From NCBI RefSeq assembly GCF_013282215.1, contig NZ_CP048103.1:2604001-2668000 (forward strand): a DNA stretch of 64,000 nucleotides. The letters are read 5' to 3'. Of the stretch, positions 17,351 to 24,920 are shown one piece after another (position 1 is the stretch's first letter; each line of letters opens with the position of its first letter). The notes beneath the pieces are model-generated. The model saw only the letters and a list, made by a program, of their open reading frames with translations. It ran no database searches and had not been told where the DNA came from. The position numbers and the translations under genes are program-made. This DNA is from Kroppenstedtia eburnea (lineage in GTDB: Bacteria > Bacillota > Bacilli > Thermoactinomycetales > DSM-45169).

Positions 17351-18063
17351 CTGCCGGATTCCTCCCCGGACAGGCGGCCAAAGCAATCCAGCAACGTCCC
17401 CTCCGCCAGACCGCTCCGCTCCCGGATCTCCTCCATGTTGCCGGCAGCGGTCAATCTTCCCCCGTCGATCAAGAGAAAGGTGTCGCAGATCCGTTCCGCC
17501 GTATCCAGCACATGGGTGGACATCAGCACGCCTGTTCCCCGTTTGCGTTGACGCTCCATCCACCTCAGAAACGTCTGGATCGCCCGCGGGTCCAAACCGA
17601 TAAAGGGCTCGTCCACGATCAACACTTCCGGTTCGATCAGAAAGGCCAGAATCAGCATCATTTTCTGCCGCATCCCTTTGGAAAAGGACTCCGGATATTG
17701 ATGGCGAACTCCCTGCAGGGAAAAGGAGTTCAGCAGTTCCTCGGTCCGTTCCCGCCGGGCCAACTGCGGGAGCTGAAAAACCGCCGCCGCCAATTCCAGG
17801 TGCTCTTCCAATGTGAGACCCTCCAGTGTGACGGGCTGTTCCGGCACATAGGCATACCGCTTCGTCTCCCCGGTGAACCGGATCTCTCCCCGGCACTCCT
17901 TCAGTAAACCCAGGATCGCTTTCACTGTGGTGCTTTTGCCGGCCCCGTTGGGACCGATCAGTCCGACCAACTTCCCTGCTCCGACGGAAAAAGTGAGGTC
18001 TTTTATGATGGGGCGGGCAGCTTCATATCCCGCCGACTCGATCTCCACTTCCAAAACTTTCAT
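17347..18063 (-). CDS. ecsA: ABC transporter ATP-binding protein EcsA
   Basis: ATPase of the Ecs transporter. Start at ATG 18063 (MKVLEVEIES), after GGGGAGGGG; the frame runs 21 codons further up without a better site. Walker A GPNGAGKST, signature in SKGMRQK (a variant of LSGGQ usual for EcsA), Walker B VLIVDEPFIGLD and switch histidine in STH are all present. 238 aa. Coupled to ecsB by ATGA. Confidence 0.92.
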   Translation of the reverse strand: MKVLEVEIESAGYEAARPIIKDLTFSVGAGKLVGLIGPNGAGKSTTVKAILGLLKECRGEIRFTGETKRYAYVPEQPVTLEGLTLEEHLELAAAVFQLPQLARRERTEELLNSFSLQGVRHQYPESFSKGMRQKMMLILAFLIEPEVLIVDEPFIGLDPRAIQTFLRWMERQRKRGTGVLMSTHVLDTAERICDTFLLIDGGRLTAAGNMEEIRERSGLAEGTLLDCFGRLSGEESGR

Positions 18064-18242
18064 CTCTTTCCCCTCCCCGTTCCTTTCATCATCCACTCCC
18101 TCACTTGAATCGGTGGGAGATTTCATGTTATAAATCCTTCATATCTCTTTCAGTATACAAAATGTAAAAAGGGGGAGGAGGATCGGGATTGAAGGCCTGT
18201 CCTTCCCGGGTGGCGCACGCCACCACCGTCGGTGAAATCTAG

Positions 18243-18338
18243 GAACAGGAGAACCGTCGGCAGCAAAAGATCCCTTGGGTCGGGTTGGGTGCCCTGGTTC
18301 TGCTGATCCTCGAAGTGATGGGGGTCCAATGGATGTAG
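18243..18338 (+). pseudogene. Short C-terminal relic of a membrane protein
   Basis: 32 codons in frame from just after a stop, giving a basic stretch then a membrane helix (WVGLGALVLLILEVMGVQWM) and TAG. This looks like the last transmembrane segment of a lost gene. No start or ribosome site. The rest of 18064-18495 holds only a terminator. Confidence 0.3.
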
Positions 18339-18407
18339 TGCGAACCGAAGATTTTTCCTGAAGGGGATCGGGGTGGGGCATACCAAGGAAGTTCATATAA
18401 AAACCAA

Positions 18408-18443
18408 ACGACCTTTCCCCTGTGATTTCCCGGGAAAGGTCGT
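18408..18443 (-). terminator. Terminator of the small gene at 18496
   Basis: ACGACCTTTCCC paired with GGGAAAGGTCGT; on the minus strand TTTGGTTTTTAT follows. Confidence 0.75.
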
Positions 18444-18495
18444 TATGTCTTCAATCTTTTCCACCGTCGGTTTGTTCCAGTCAAGTCCATATACC

Positions 18496-18678
18496 TTAAG
18501 CCCCTCTTTTCTCTTCCTGCCACTCCATCGGGGGCAATTGCTTTCTCCGCTCTTCCCTGATCAGATACCTCAGATACTCGTGGTATTCGTAAATCCCCTG
18601 ATGGTTCAAGGGTTTGACCACGTGGGAGTGAATTCGGACCTGTTTTCCCAGCAGTCTCTTGATGATGTTGCCAAACAT
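18496..18678 (-). CDS. Small basic protein of unknown function
   Basis: 60 aa, MFGNIIKRLLGKQVRIHS... ending EWQEEKRGA. ATG 18678 is preceded by GAAAGGGG at 9 bases; an in-frame TTG three codons earlier lacks spacing. Strongly charged, one predicted helix (YEYHEYLRYLIREERRKQ). No family recognised. A terminator follows 50 bases after the stop, which supports a real gene. Confidence 0.5.
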   Translation of the reverse strand: MFGNIIKRLLGKQVRIHSHVVKPLNHQGIYEYHEYLRYLIREERRKQLPPMEWQEEKRGA

Positions 18679-18854
18679 AGGACCCAACCCCTTTCGAGGA
18701 ATTTTGTGAATCTCAATGTTTCTGAGGATTCATTATCTATATTCCCGATTTCCAGGGGTTGAAACCTCATTTTGTGATATTTTGAGCAAGTGGGGTTCTC
18801 ATTGGAATGAACCAGTAGGAAATTTCTGTTTAACGTAGAAAACAAAACACTGAA

Positions 18855-19103
18855 ATGGGGCTTACGGAGGAAATCAACGTGACCATCAGGAAATCGGCCC
18901 GGGTCCTGTTGCTGGACGGACACAATCGTCTGCTGTTGTTTCAATTGGAATACCCGATTCTGAAACCCTTTTGGGTCACTCCCGGTGGGAGACTGGAGGA
19001 GATTCGGGCATCGACGGAGATCTTCGTCCCGAAGGATTTGGTCCGGCTGTTGCCTCCACTTCTGACTGGTGATTTTCCGAAAACACCGCTTCTCATCCGG
19101 TAA
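18855..19103 (+). pseudogene. Truncated NUDIX hydrolase
   Basis: The first 47 residues are a normal NUDIX N-terminus (RKSARVLLLDGHNRLLLFQLE... PFWVTPGGRLEE). The frame then leaves the family: the catalytic box GX5EX7REUXEEXGU should continue after GGRLEE but is replaced by unrelated residues, and the protein stops at 82 aa instead of about 150. Catalytic glutamates are missing, so it is inactive. GTG at about 18879 with GAGGAA upstream may be the original start. Confidence 0.7.
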
Positions 19104-19202
19104 TCCGAAACTAGCTTTCAGATAATAACGAAGAAAAGATATGTAAAATTCCATCAATCGTTCGATCTACGCAGTACTTTTCAGGAGAAAGCCGTGCTAT
19201 GA

Positions 19203-19583
19203 TCAGGGTATTTTATTATTTGGTGTACCTTCTAGCTTTCGCAGTATTTCATCAATAACCCAATACATAATTGCAAATAGCAGTCCGATATTGATCACGT
19301 TAATTTCCTGTACCCACAATGCAATCATCCCCACTGCGGCATGTAAAATAAAAGCAGCCAACAACCGTACCCAGCCCTTTAGAGATTGGGTAATCTTATC
19401 TGATAGAATCGAAACAGGAACACCATAAACCAGAGTGATACTGCAACCAATTCCGGCAATCAGAAGGGAAATCAAGAATACCCCTTTTAAGTCCCCGAGA
19501 GTTTCAAGATTTCTGAACCCCAAAACGTGCAGACAGATCATCACAAGCAGAAAGAGATATCCAACAGCTTTTAGTTTTCTCAT
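19203..19583 (-). CDS. Small membrane protein of unknown function
   Basis: 126 aa with four hydrophobic segments (AVGYLFLLVMICLHVLGF, GVFLISLLIAGIGCSITLVYG, LLAAFILHAAVGMIALWV, INIGLLFAIMYWVIDEIL) and the loop GVPVSILSDKITQSLKGW. No family known to me. The divergent neighbour at 19646 is a decayed paralogue sharing PVSILSD and the final xWxxDE helix. Composition is more A/T rich than the surroundings, suggesting acquisition. Confidence 0.6.
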   Translation of the reverse strand: MRKLKAVGYLFLLVMICLHVLGFRNLETLGDLKGVFLISLLIAGIGCSITLVYGVPVSILSDKITQSLKGWVRLLAAFILHAAVGMIALWVQEINVINIGLLFAIMYWVIDEILRKLEGTPNNKIP

Positions 19584-19645
19584 CGGAACCTCCCTAAATT
19601 ACAACCTTCTCTAATTTTACTTACTTACCGAATGGAGGTAAGAAT

Positions 19646-20030
19646 ATGAAAAGTAAATTTTCCACTTTCTTGATCACCTGGGGGCTGTTTCTATCTTTTT
19701 TTGTTGGAAACCTGATATGGGAAGGGGTTTTGGAAGATCCCCTAAGTGAAGATCCATTCACCTTGGAAACAGCCATTGTGTTAACTTTTGCTGCTGCATT
19801 TTACAGCGGAATCGTTCTTCTCCTGTTTGGTATTCCCGTTTCGATTTTATCCGATTGAATTACCAGGTCTCTTCCCATCCGACCGCTTTGGGCTTTCCTT
19901 GTTCATGCAGGTTCTGCTTTCACTGTGTTTTTTTTATTGATATCCCACAATCATAGCAACCATCTTTTGGCTGGCAGATGAGTTTGTTAAATGGCGGAAA
20001 GGTCATCATACGGAAAAAATGAGCTTATAA
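19646..20030 (+). pseudogene. Decayed paralogue of the 19203-19583 membrane protein
   Basis: The first 70 codons are intact (MKSKFSTFLITWGLFLSFF...GIPVSILSD) and then meet TGA exactly where the paralogue has SDKITQSL. The frame continues as ITRSLPIRPLWAFLVHAGSA and, after a shift, resumes as TIFWLADEFVKWRKG up to TAA at 20028-20030, matching the paralogue's last helix MYWVIDEILRK. So an in-frame stop plus at least one frameshift disable it. Confidence 0.75.
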
Positions 20031-20102
20031 TAGCCATTGCTACTCTCGCCCAAACTAGGGTTTATGATAACCATCATAAACGAGCGAGAAAGCAATGGCT
20101 AT
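20030..20102. repeat. Long imperfect hairpin
   Basis: Arms ATAGCCATTGCT and AGCAATGGCTAT enclose CTCGC/GCGAG and GTTTATGAT/ATCATAAAC. No T tract follows on either strand, so it is not a plain terminator. Bases 20117-20138 (CTAAGGCGTGACTGGTAAATCA) resemble a degenerate end of the dispersed repeat family. Confidence 0.6.
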
Positions 20103-20265
20103 ATCTCAAGGTTCCAAACTAAGGCGTGACTGGTAAATCAAACGTAGTTCTCCAACAGGGTTCGCGCTCCGTTCCGCACTCTCGCAGTTCCGGAGCCCAC
20201 AGAGGGAGTGATACATCCCTCAAACAGGACACGTCTCCCCCCGGGTGGTCAGAACCGCGAGGCCA

Positions 20266-20811
20266 TCAGGAGAGAGAGGAATCGGATGAATTTTTTGATA
20301 TCCTCTCTCTGTCTTCCGGCTGATCGCGGATCAGCTGCAACTCCAGATCCTTCAACCGGTTGACCACCACCAGTGTATAACTCCTCCCCGGTTCCAGGGA
20401 AATCCCTTTGGAAACCATCGGTTCTTCCTGTCGCCCCGTCCCATGCAGTTCCACCCGGTGATTTCCGCCAGGGATCAACAGATCATTGGATACTTGACCG
20501 AAGGTCAGTCGCCAACCGATCATCCGTCCGTCTACCTGGACATCCATCACCGGTGCATCGGGGGAGGCGTGGATCACCCGAAGACGGGATGAACTGCCCG
20601 GTGGCACGGACGGCGGGGAAGTCGCTTCATCTTTCCCCGACAACCTTCCTTCCGTGCCCCGGGCCATTACCGCCACTTTGTGCGTGTATTTGAAGTGCTT
20701 TTGGTAGTAATGCATAACCAACTCGGGATCGCGGTATTTGTAGTACTCAGCCAGCAATCCATACAGATGGGCTTTTTCCAAAGCCCGTTTCATCTCCTTC
20801 TTCCCGTCCAT
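20266..20811 (-). CDS. DUF4397 domain-containing protein
   Basis: Start at ATG 20811 (MDGKKEMKRALEKAH), 7 bases after GGAGG; the frame extends further up without a ribosome site. About 181 aa. An N-terminal helical part (YGLLAEYYKYRDPELVMHYY) precedes a DUF4397 beta domain beginning RLRVIHASPDAPVMDVQVDG, the signature of the family, with PGGNHRVELHGTG and PGRSYTLVVVNR. No signal peptide, so it is probably cytoplasmic or spore-associated. Function unknown. Single gene. Confidence 0.8.
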   Translation of the reverse strand: MDGKKEMKRALEKAHLYGLLAEYYKYRDPELVMHYYQKHFKYTHKVAVMARGTEGRLSGKDEATSPPSVPPGSSSRLRVIHASPDAPVMDVQVDGRMIGWRLTFGQVSNDLLIPGGNHRVELHGTGRQEEPMVSKGISLEPGRSYTLVVVNRLKDLELQLIRDQPEDRERISKNSSDSSLS

Positions 20812-20994
20812 CCTTTCCCCTCCGATCACATCGCTCCATACAGCATATGCGCGAAAGGTCAAGGTTCTTCCTCTCCGGGTGGGGATGTTCTCAAGCATCA
20901 GGCTGTTCTCCCACCTTTTTTCATAAAAAACAAAAGCCACCCTTCCATCGGAAGAGCGGCGATCCCATTTTAAAATAAATGGTAAAATAAATGA

Positions 20995-21198
20995 TTAATG
21001 CAAAATCGTCTCTTGCATCGGATAACAATGGTTGAGTCCACTGAAATCGATCAGTCTGGATGCGAACGGCTTCTGCCTCCCGCGGTTTAACCGCGACATT
21101 TTCCAATGGTAGTCAGCCATGGCTTGGTTGAAGAGGCGCATCTGCTCCTCTTCGCCCAGGCTTTTCCACTCCCGGTAGCTCCCCCCGATAATCCGCAT
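20995..21198 (-). CDS. Small hypothetical protein
   Basis: 67 aa (MRIIGGSYREWKSLGEEEQMRLF...). AAGGAG lies 12 bases before the ATG, a little far. Rich in aromatic and charged residues, no signal or membrane segment, no family recognised. Confidence 0.4.
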   Translation of the reverse strand: MRIIGGSYREWKSLGEEEQMRLFNQAMADYHWKMSRLNRGRQKPFASRLIDFSGLNHCYPMQETILH

Positions 21199-21377
21199 GT
21201 CGGCGATTCACTCCTTGAATAATTACATCCAGATCATCAAAAAAAGTGATTCATAAAGATAAGTTCTAATCACAGTTTATAAAATCCTGCCGATCTGAAA
21301 CAATAACCCAAAGGGTGTGAATCCTCTGTAGTATAGGATGCGGTCTCCCTTCATGAAAAAATGATCCCGATAGCCTC

Positions 21378-21650
21378 TCAACCGCGATTTTTGTACCACA
21401 GGATGAGCAAAACTGTCAATAACACCACCAGCAACGACAACGTGTTGGTCACAAAAAAGGCGATCCCCACACCGGACCCGACGAGATGGACTGCATAGGT
21501 TTCCATCAGGCTGATTCCAAGGAGGATCAACAAATAGGTTTTCAGATTCAGATCGGCGACAGACCGGGTTCGGACGATTTGTACAATCTGAGGAATCCAG
21601 CCCAGCGCCAAAATCACTCCGCCGATCAGTTGCATCAGTCCAAAGATCAT
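21378..21650 (-). CDS. SemiSWEET/PQ-loop small sugar transporter
   Basis: About 90 aa with three membrane helices and the PQ-loop motif GWIPQIVQIVRTRS in the first, the hallmark of bacterial SemiSWEETs, which dimerise to carry sugars passively. ATG 21650 chosen with AAGGTG 9 bases upstream; a TTG 18 bases earlier is in frame. Second helix YLLILLGISLMETYAVHL, third NTLSLLVVLLTVLLILW. Substrate unknown. Confidence 0.8.
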   Translation of the reverse strand: MIFGLMQLIGGVILALGWIPQIVQIVRTRSVADLNLKTYLLILLGISLMETYAVHLVGSGVGIAFFVTNTLSLLVVLLTVLLILWYKNRG

Positions 21651-21789
21651 GGGTGCACACACCTTCAAGGAGAGTTTACCCTTAATATATCGGCGGATCG
21701 ATGGATCGGTTCATCTTTTAAAGGGGGGCTTTTTATATAGGAATCCTTTATCGTGGAAATGCTTCAGTTCACCCTGTATTTCATTTGGC

Positions 21790-22050
21790 TTATTTCCCGC
21801 CGTTCTCTCCTTCCTCGTCCTCCTCAAGGACATAGGTTCTGATGACTTTATTTCCGTCAAATACATAGATTCGTTCACAATGGGGGCAACGCCAGACTTC
21901 GCGCTCTGGATCAGGTATATCCAATGGGTCATTGATCTCCATTGCATTTATTTCATCCATTTCAAAGTCTGTGTATACAAACAACTCAATTTCATTGGGC
22001 ACTTGAACAGTTGACAATGTTTCACCACATTTACACATCATTCTTGCCAA
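21790..22050 (-). CDS. CxC...CPHC zinc-ribbon protein, copy 1 of toxin locus
   Basis: 86 aa. The N-terminal CKCGET and central CPHCER pairs form a four-cysteine zinc site; the acidic middle (FEMDEINAMEINDPLDIPDPE) and acidic tail (EEDEEGENGG) are constant. Two further copies at 22578 and 23486 differ at only a few residues, and their 3' flanks are duplicated too. This copy lies 15 bases after the 3' remnant of a deleted toxin gene, as copy 3 follows the intact toxin. Role unproven: a constant immunity or adaptor protein of the cassette is the simplest reading. TTG is the likely start. Confidence 0.75.
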   Translation of the reverse strand: MARMMCKCGETLSTVQVPNEIELFVYTDFEMDEINAMEINDPLDIPDPEREVWRCPHCERIYVFDGNKVIRTYVLEEDEEGENGGK

Positions 22051-22065
22051 TTTTAACCCTCTTTC

Positions 22066-22170
22066 TTATGGATTGTTGATTTGAATACCGTCTTTTATCC
22101 AGATCTTGAGGGAAAATGGGTAATATTTCGGGAGTTCCATTTTCCGATTTATTTGTGGATTCAAGCGCTT
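22066..22170 (-). pseudogene. Internal-deletion remnant of a toxin gene (5' and 3' ends joined)
   Basis: Bases 22066-22109 match the last 44 bases of the intact toxin gene (IWIKDGIQI...NP plus stop) with few changes. The next 55 or so bases match its 5' region near 24800-24860 (AATAAAT, CGAA, ATTACC blocks in order), and then comes the same terminator. So a second toxin copy lost its whole middle and kept its two ends between immunity genes. Confidence 0.75.
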
Positions 22171-22171
22171 G

Positions 22172-22192
22172 AAAAAAGCACCCGGGCGGGTA
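22172..22192 (-). terminator. Terminator duplicated with the toxin cassette
   Basis: Minus strand TACCCGCCCGGGTGC followed by TTTTTTC, nearly identical to the terminator at 24878-24900. Confidence 0.75.
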
Positions 22193-22202
22193 CTTTAATT
22201 AT

Positions 22203-22469
22203 CTAAGCAATGTCCTCCACTCGTACATCTTTCCATATTTCAATTAGCCTTCTGCCGTCTATTCTCGCTTTTTCTAGCAATTCCTTATAACATCTAAAAT
22301 CTTGTATTTCATAGGTATTATATTTGCACAAAGAAAATCCCTCGGAGACATGGGTGATCGAGTATTTTGTTTCTTTAAAGACAAATTCAATTTCACGACC
22401 ACAACTTAAAATCTCGACCAGATCATCATAAACTTTCTCATGATCATAATCATAGTCCTTTTCAGCCAA
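22203..22469 (-). CDS. Candidate immunity protein
   Basis: 88-aa acidic protein (pattern DDLVEILSCGREIEFVFKE, KYSITHVSEG, and a C-terminal GRRLIEIWKDV). The 'GREIEF...YSI' pattern is, from memory, common in short Firmicutes proteins beside CdiA-type nuclease toxins, so immunity is inferred from shape and place, not proven. TTG start with GGTGATC upstream. It lies between zinc-ribbon copy 2 and the toxin remnant and may be the orphan antidote of the deleted toxin or of toxins from neighbouring strains. Confidence 0.6.
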   Translation of the reverse strand: MAEKDYDYDHEKVYDDLVEILSCGREIEFVFKETKYSITHVSEGFSLCKYNTYEIQDFRCYKELLEKARIDGRRLIEIWKDVRVEDIA

Positions 22470-22577
22470 ATCAGATCACCCCACAATATATCGACGGATC
22501 AATGAATCGGTTCTGCTTTTCCTTAGTTTCCCCTTAGCGTAAAGACACTTCGGATTCATCACCCTGCATTTCATTCT

Positions 22578-22838
22578 CTATTTTTCACCGTTCTCTTCTT
22601 CCTCGTCCTCTTCTAGGACATAGGTTTTGATGACCTTATCCCCGTCAAACACATGGATTCGTTCACAGTGGGGGCAGCGCCACACGTCACGCTCTGGATC
22701 AGGTATATCCAATGGGTCATTGATCTCCATTGCATTTATTTCATCCATTTCAAAGTCTGTGTATACATACAACTCAATTTCATTGGGCACCTGCACCGTC
22801 GACAATGTTTCACCGCATTTACACAGCATCCATGCCAT
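22578..22838 (-). CDS. CxC...CPHC zinc-ribbon protein, copy 2
   Basis: 86 aa, same layout as the other copies, with MAWMLCKCGET at the start and small changes (RIHVFDGDK). It lies 15 bases after the Imm8 gene, the same distance that separates copies 1 and 3 from toxin 3' ends, so the zinc-ribbon gene is the fixed part and what precedes it varies. The 3' flank repeats AATATATCG-CGGATC seen after copy 1. Confidence 0.75.
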   Translation of the reverse strand: MAWMLCKCGETLSTVQVPNEIELYVYTDFEMDEINAMEINDPLDIPDPERDVWRCPHCERIHVFDGDKVIKTYVLEEDEEEENGEK

Positions 22839-22853
22839 TTCCCATCCCGTCCT

Positions 22854-23258
22854 TTACCCCTCCGTATAATCTTCGAATTCCCAGTAGCCATAACGGGCCA
22901 CTTTTTCTGCCACCTCGTTCCAGGAAGATCCTTCACACCGTTCTATTATGCTTTTAATCTTATTCACAATTCGATCGTAATCATATTCAAAAACAATTAG
23001 GTGATGCCGAGCTATAACGACACCGGAAAACTCATATTGCTGTCTGAACCACTCCGGTGTACAGACCGTAATATCGAAAGATTCTTCAGCATCTATTCCT
23101 TCGGGTCCAACCATCACCCGAAACAAAATCCCAAAATCACGTTCCTTCGGGACAAAATGTTTTAAATTACCAACATCAGTGGAAAAAACCCCTTTTACCT
23201 CGGCTCTCAAAATCGACACCTCATACTGTATCAGGTAAGTCTGGTAGTAGTAGACCAA
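22854..23258 (-). CDS. Imm8 family immunity protein
   Basis: 134 aa at most. The pattern LRAEVKGVFS...FGILFRVMVGPEG...ESFDITVCTPEWF...RHHLIVFEYDYDRI...ERCEG-SWNEVAEKVARYGYWEFEDY is that of the Imm8 immunity family. The true start may be downstream (TTG or GTG near codon 14-17), since family members begin about LRAEV. It should protect against a cognate nuclease toxin that is not in the window. It sits just after a strong terminator and so needs its own promoter. Confidence 0.85.
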   Translation of the reverse strand: MVYYYQTYLIQYEVSILRAEVKGVFSTDVGNLKHFVPKERDFGILFRVMVGPEGIDAEESFDITVCTPEWFRQQYEFSGVVIARHHLIVFEYDYDRIVNKIKSIIERCEGSSWNEVAEKVARYGYWEFEDYTEG

Positions 23259-23271
23259 TTTTCACGTCTGT

Positions 23272-23336
23272 AAAAACCCCCTTTGAGCAAAGAGCGGCGC
23301 ACTCTTCTCCAGCGTGGTTTGCTCAAAGGGGAGGTT
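23272..23336 (-). terminator. Long-stem terminator within the toxin locus
   Basis: Minus strand CCCCTTTGAGCAAA and TTTGCTCAAAGGGG enclose a further hairpin; GGTTTTTAC follows. It separates the toxin transcript from the Imm8 unit. Confidence 0.85.
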
Positions 23337-23351
23337 TATGCGTGAAGTGGT

Positions 23352-23471
23352 TCAGTCCCGGTCTTCATGCTCCCATTCCAAGGAATAGTTGGGTTTGAAA
23401 AAGAACACCACTTTCTCCTCACCCTTCCGGGTGATGATCAGCCTATCTTCCTTTCCTTTGATGCCTTGCAC
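23352..23471 (-). CDS. Possible 39-aa protein downstream of zinc-ribbon copy 3
   Basis: GTG start with GGGAGAG 8 bases upstream, 14 bases after the zinc-ribbon stop. Sequence rich in Lys/Glu with a beta-like core (RLIITRKGEEKVVFFFKP). Ends before the terminator at 23336. Too short to classify. Confidence 0.4.
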   Translation of the reverse strand: MQGIKGKEDRLIITRKGEEKVVFFFKPNYSLEWEHEDRD

Positions 23472-23485
23472 CTCGTTTTCTCTCC

Positions 23486-23746
23486 CTAATTTCCGCCGTT
23501 CTCTTCTTCCTCGTCCTCCTCAAGGACATAGGTTTTGATGACCTTATTCCCGTCAAATACATAGATTCGTTCACAATGGGGACAACGCCACACGTCACGC
23601 TCTGGATCGGGTATATCCATCGGATCGTTGATATCCATTGCATTTATTTCATCCATTTCAAAGTCTGTGTATACATACAACTCAATTTCATTGGGCACTT
23701 GAACAGTTGACAATGTTTCACCACATTTACACAACATTCTTGCCAA
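23486..23746 (-). CDS. CxC...CPHC zinc-ribbon protein, copy 3, directly after the toxin
   Basis: 86 aa, as the other copies (CKCGET; CPHCER; acidic tail). It is 15 bases behind the toxin stop, in one transcript with it. In toxin systems the gene right after the toxin is usually its antidote, so this protein could be the cognate immunity protein; its conservation over three cassettes with different neighbours argues instead for a shared helper. Both remain open. Confidence 0.75.
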   Translation of the reverse strand: MARMLCKCGETLSTVQVPNEIELYVYTDFEMDEINAMDINDPMDIPDPERDVWRCPHCERIYVFDGNKVIKTYVLEEDEEEENGGN

Positions 23747-23761
23747 TTTTAACCCTCTTTC

Positions 23762-24748
23762 TTATGGATTGTAGATTTGAATACCGTCCTTTATCCAGAT
23801 CTGCACTTTTCCAGGCATTTTCTCGCCTTTGGCTTTATAAGATCCTTGTACCCTCTTTATTATTTCATCTGCCTCACTCTTCGTTAAGCCTGCTTTTCGG
23901 CCATCAATAATAACTTCATCAGCGTTTTGCTTAAAACCTTTCCTAACCCTTTTAGACCCAGTATTAGTGTTTCTGTTTTGCAAAGTTTTTAACTCCGTCG
24001 GAACCCCATCTACTTTGAAGTCTGGAGTTCTTTCACCCTTCTTTGTTGACTCTGGAATCCTTACCACCTTTTTACCCATAGCTTCTAAATCATCTACCAT
24101 CTTCTTTTCATCTGGAGTAAGCTTGGATTTATGCTCCTTGGGTTTCTTGTTTCCTCCCTTTCCACTATTCGGCGGCTTCCCACCGCTTGCATTACTGCCC
24201 CCGCCCCCCTTAAACCTTTTTGTAAGGCTGTTCCACTTATTATCGAACCATCCTGTAAAGCGTTCAAAAAATGATGGGCTCTCTTTCGCTCCACCTTTGG
24301 CTGATCCGTTCCCCCCGTCGCCCTTGTAACCGTAACCGCCGCCGTTGTCAACGTGGCCGCCTGCACCTCGCGGACCTCCTCTTGGCCCGCCAAAACCGCC
24401 GTTGCCGAGGACATCCATATTCATTGTCCGTTGAATCTTGGGATGATCCGTTGAATTCGGTGAGGATCCCGTTAAACGATTCCAACCGTTCTTTACATAG
24501 TCTACACCACTGGCGATCCACCCAGGGCTGTCTTCAGTACGATCCTTTCCCTTGGGGGCAGTACTCCCGTCGAGGGAGATGGCCTGTTCGATTTTCTGCA
24601 ATAGGGCACCTTTGATCTCCTTGCTGTCCACAGCGGATTGAAGAATCATCGCCAAAGCAGCACCAGCCGCTAAAACAACAACATACTCGATGGTTTGTGA
24701 ACCGCGCCGATCATACAATAATCGTTTGCATCGGGTGAAAAACCCCAA
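23762..24748 (-). CDS. Polymorphic toxin: pilin-like N-terminus, Gly-rich linker, CdiA-like nuclease C-terminus
   Basis: 328 aa from TTG 24748 (preceded by GGGTGA at 5 bases); the frame is open further up but that part has no ribosome site. Residues 1-40 look like a Flp/TadE class III signal: basic MGFFTRCKRLLYDRRGSQ, then glutamate 5 (IEY) and hydrophobic VVVLAAGAALAMILQ. Residues about 105-210 are a Gly/Ser/Lys-rich linker. The C-terminal about 105 residues resemble CdiA-CT nucleases: VVRIPES..., TPDFKVDGVPTELKT gives the D...ExK of a PD-(D/E)xK site, and it ends GIQIYNP. No LXG or RHS part. Probably kills rival cells; the secretion route is not evident in the window. Confidence 0.7.
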   Translation of the reverse strand: MGFFTRCKRLLYDRRGSQTIEYVVVLAAGAALAMILQSAVDSKEIKGALLQKIEQAISLDGSTAPKGKDRTEDSPGWIASGVDYVKNGWNRLTGSSPNSTDHPKIQRTMNMDVLGNGGFGGPRGGPRGAGGHVDNGGGYGYKGDGGNGSAKGGAKESPSFFERFTGWFDNKWNSLTKRFKGGGGSNASGGKPPNSGKGGNKKPKEHKSKLTPDEKKMVDDLEAMGKKVVRIPESTKKGERTPDFKVDGVPTELKTLQNRNTNTGSKRVRKGFKQNADEVIIDGRKAGLTKSEADEIIKRVQGSYKAKGEKMPGKVQIWIKDGIQIYNP

Positions 24749-24877
24749 AAAAATCACCCTTTCCCTTATAAGACTATTTATCAAGCCAATTGTACCCAAC
24801 TCAGGTAGGATAGGTAATAGTTCGAAAGTAGGATTTCCCAATTTATCCATGTATTCAAAACACACTCACCCCCCATG

Positions 24878-24900
24878 AAAAAAGCACCCGGGCGGGTGCA
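24878..24900 (-). terminator. Terminator of the formate dehydrogenase operon
   Basis: Minus strand GCACCCGCCCGGGTGC followed by TTTTTTC. Confidence 0.85.
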
Positions 24901-24920
24901 GGGGTTACTCTGTCTGTTGT

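Noticed and set aside
16091-17896. 601-codon version of ecsB
   Set aside because: The first 182 codons overlap ecsA in another frame; ATG 17350 with ATGA coupling gives the normal protein.
18139-18396. 85-codon minus-strand ORF
   Set aside because: Pro/Arg-rich with no start context; likely noise opposite a small relic.
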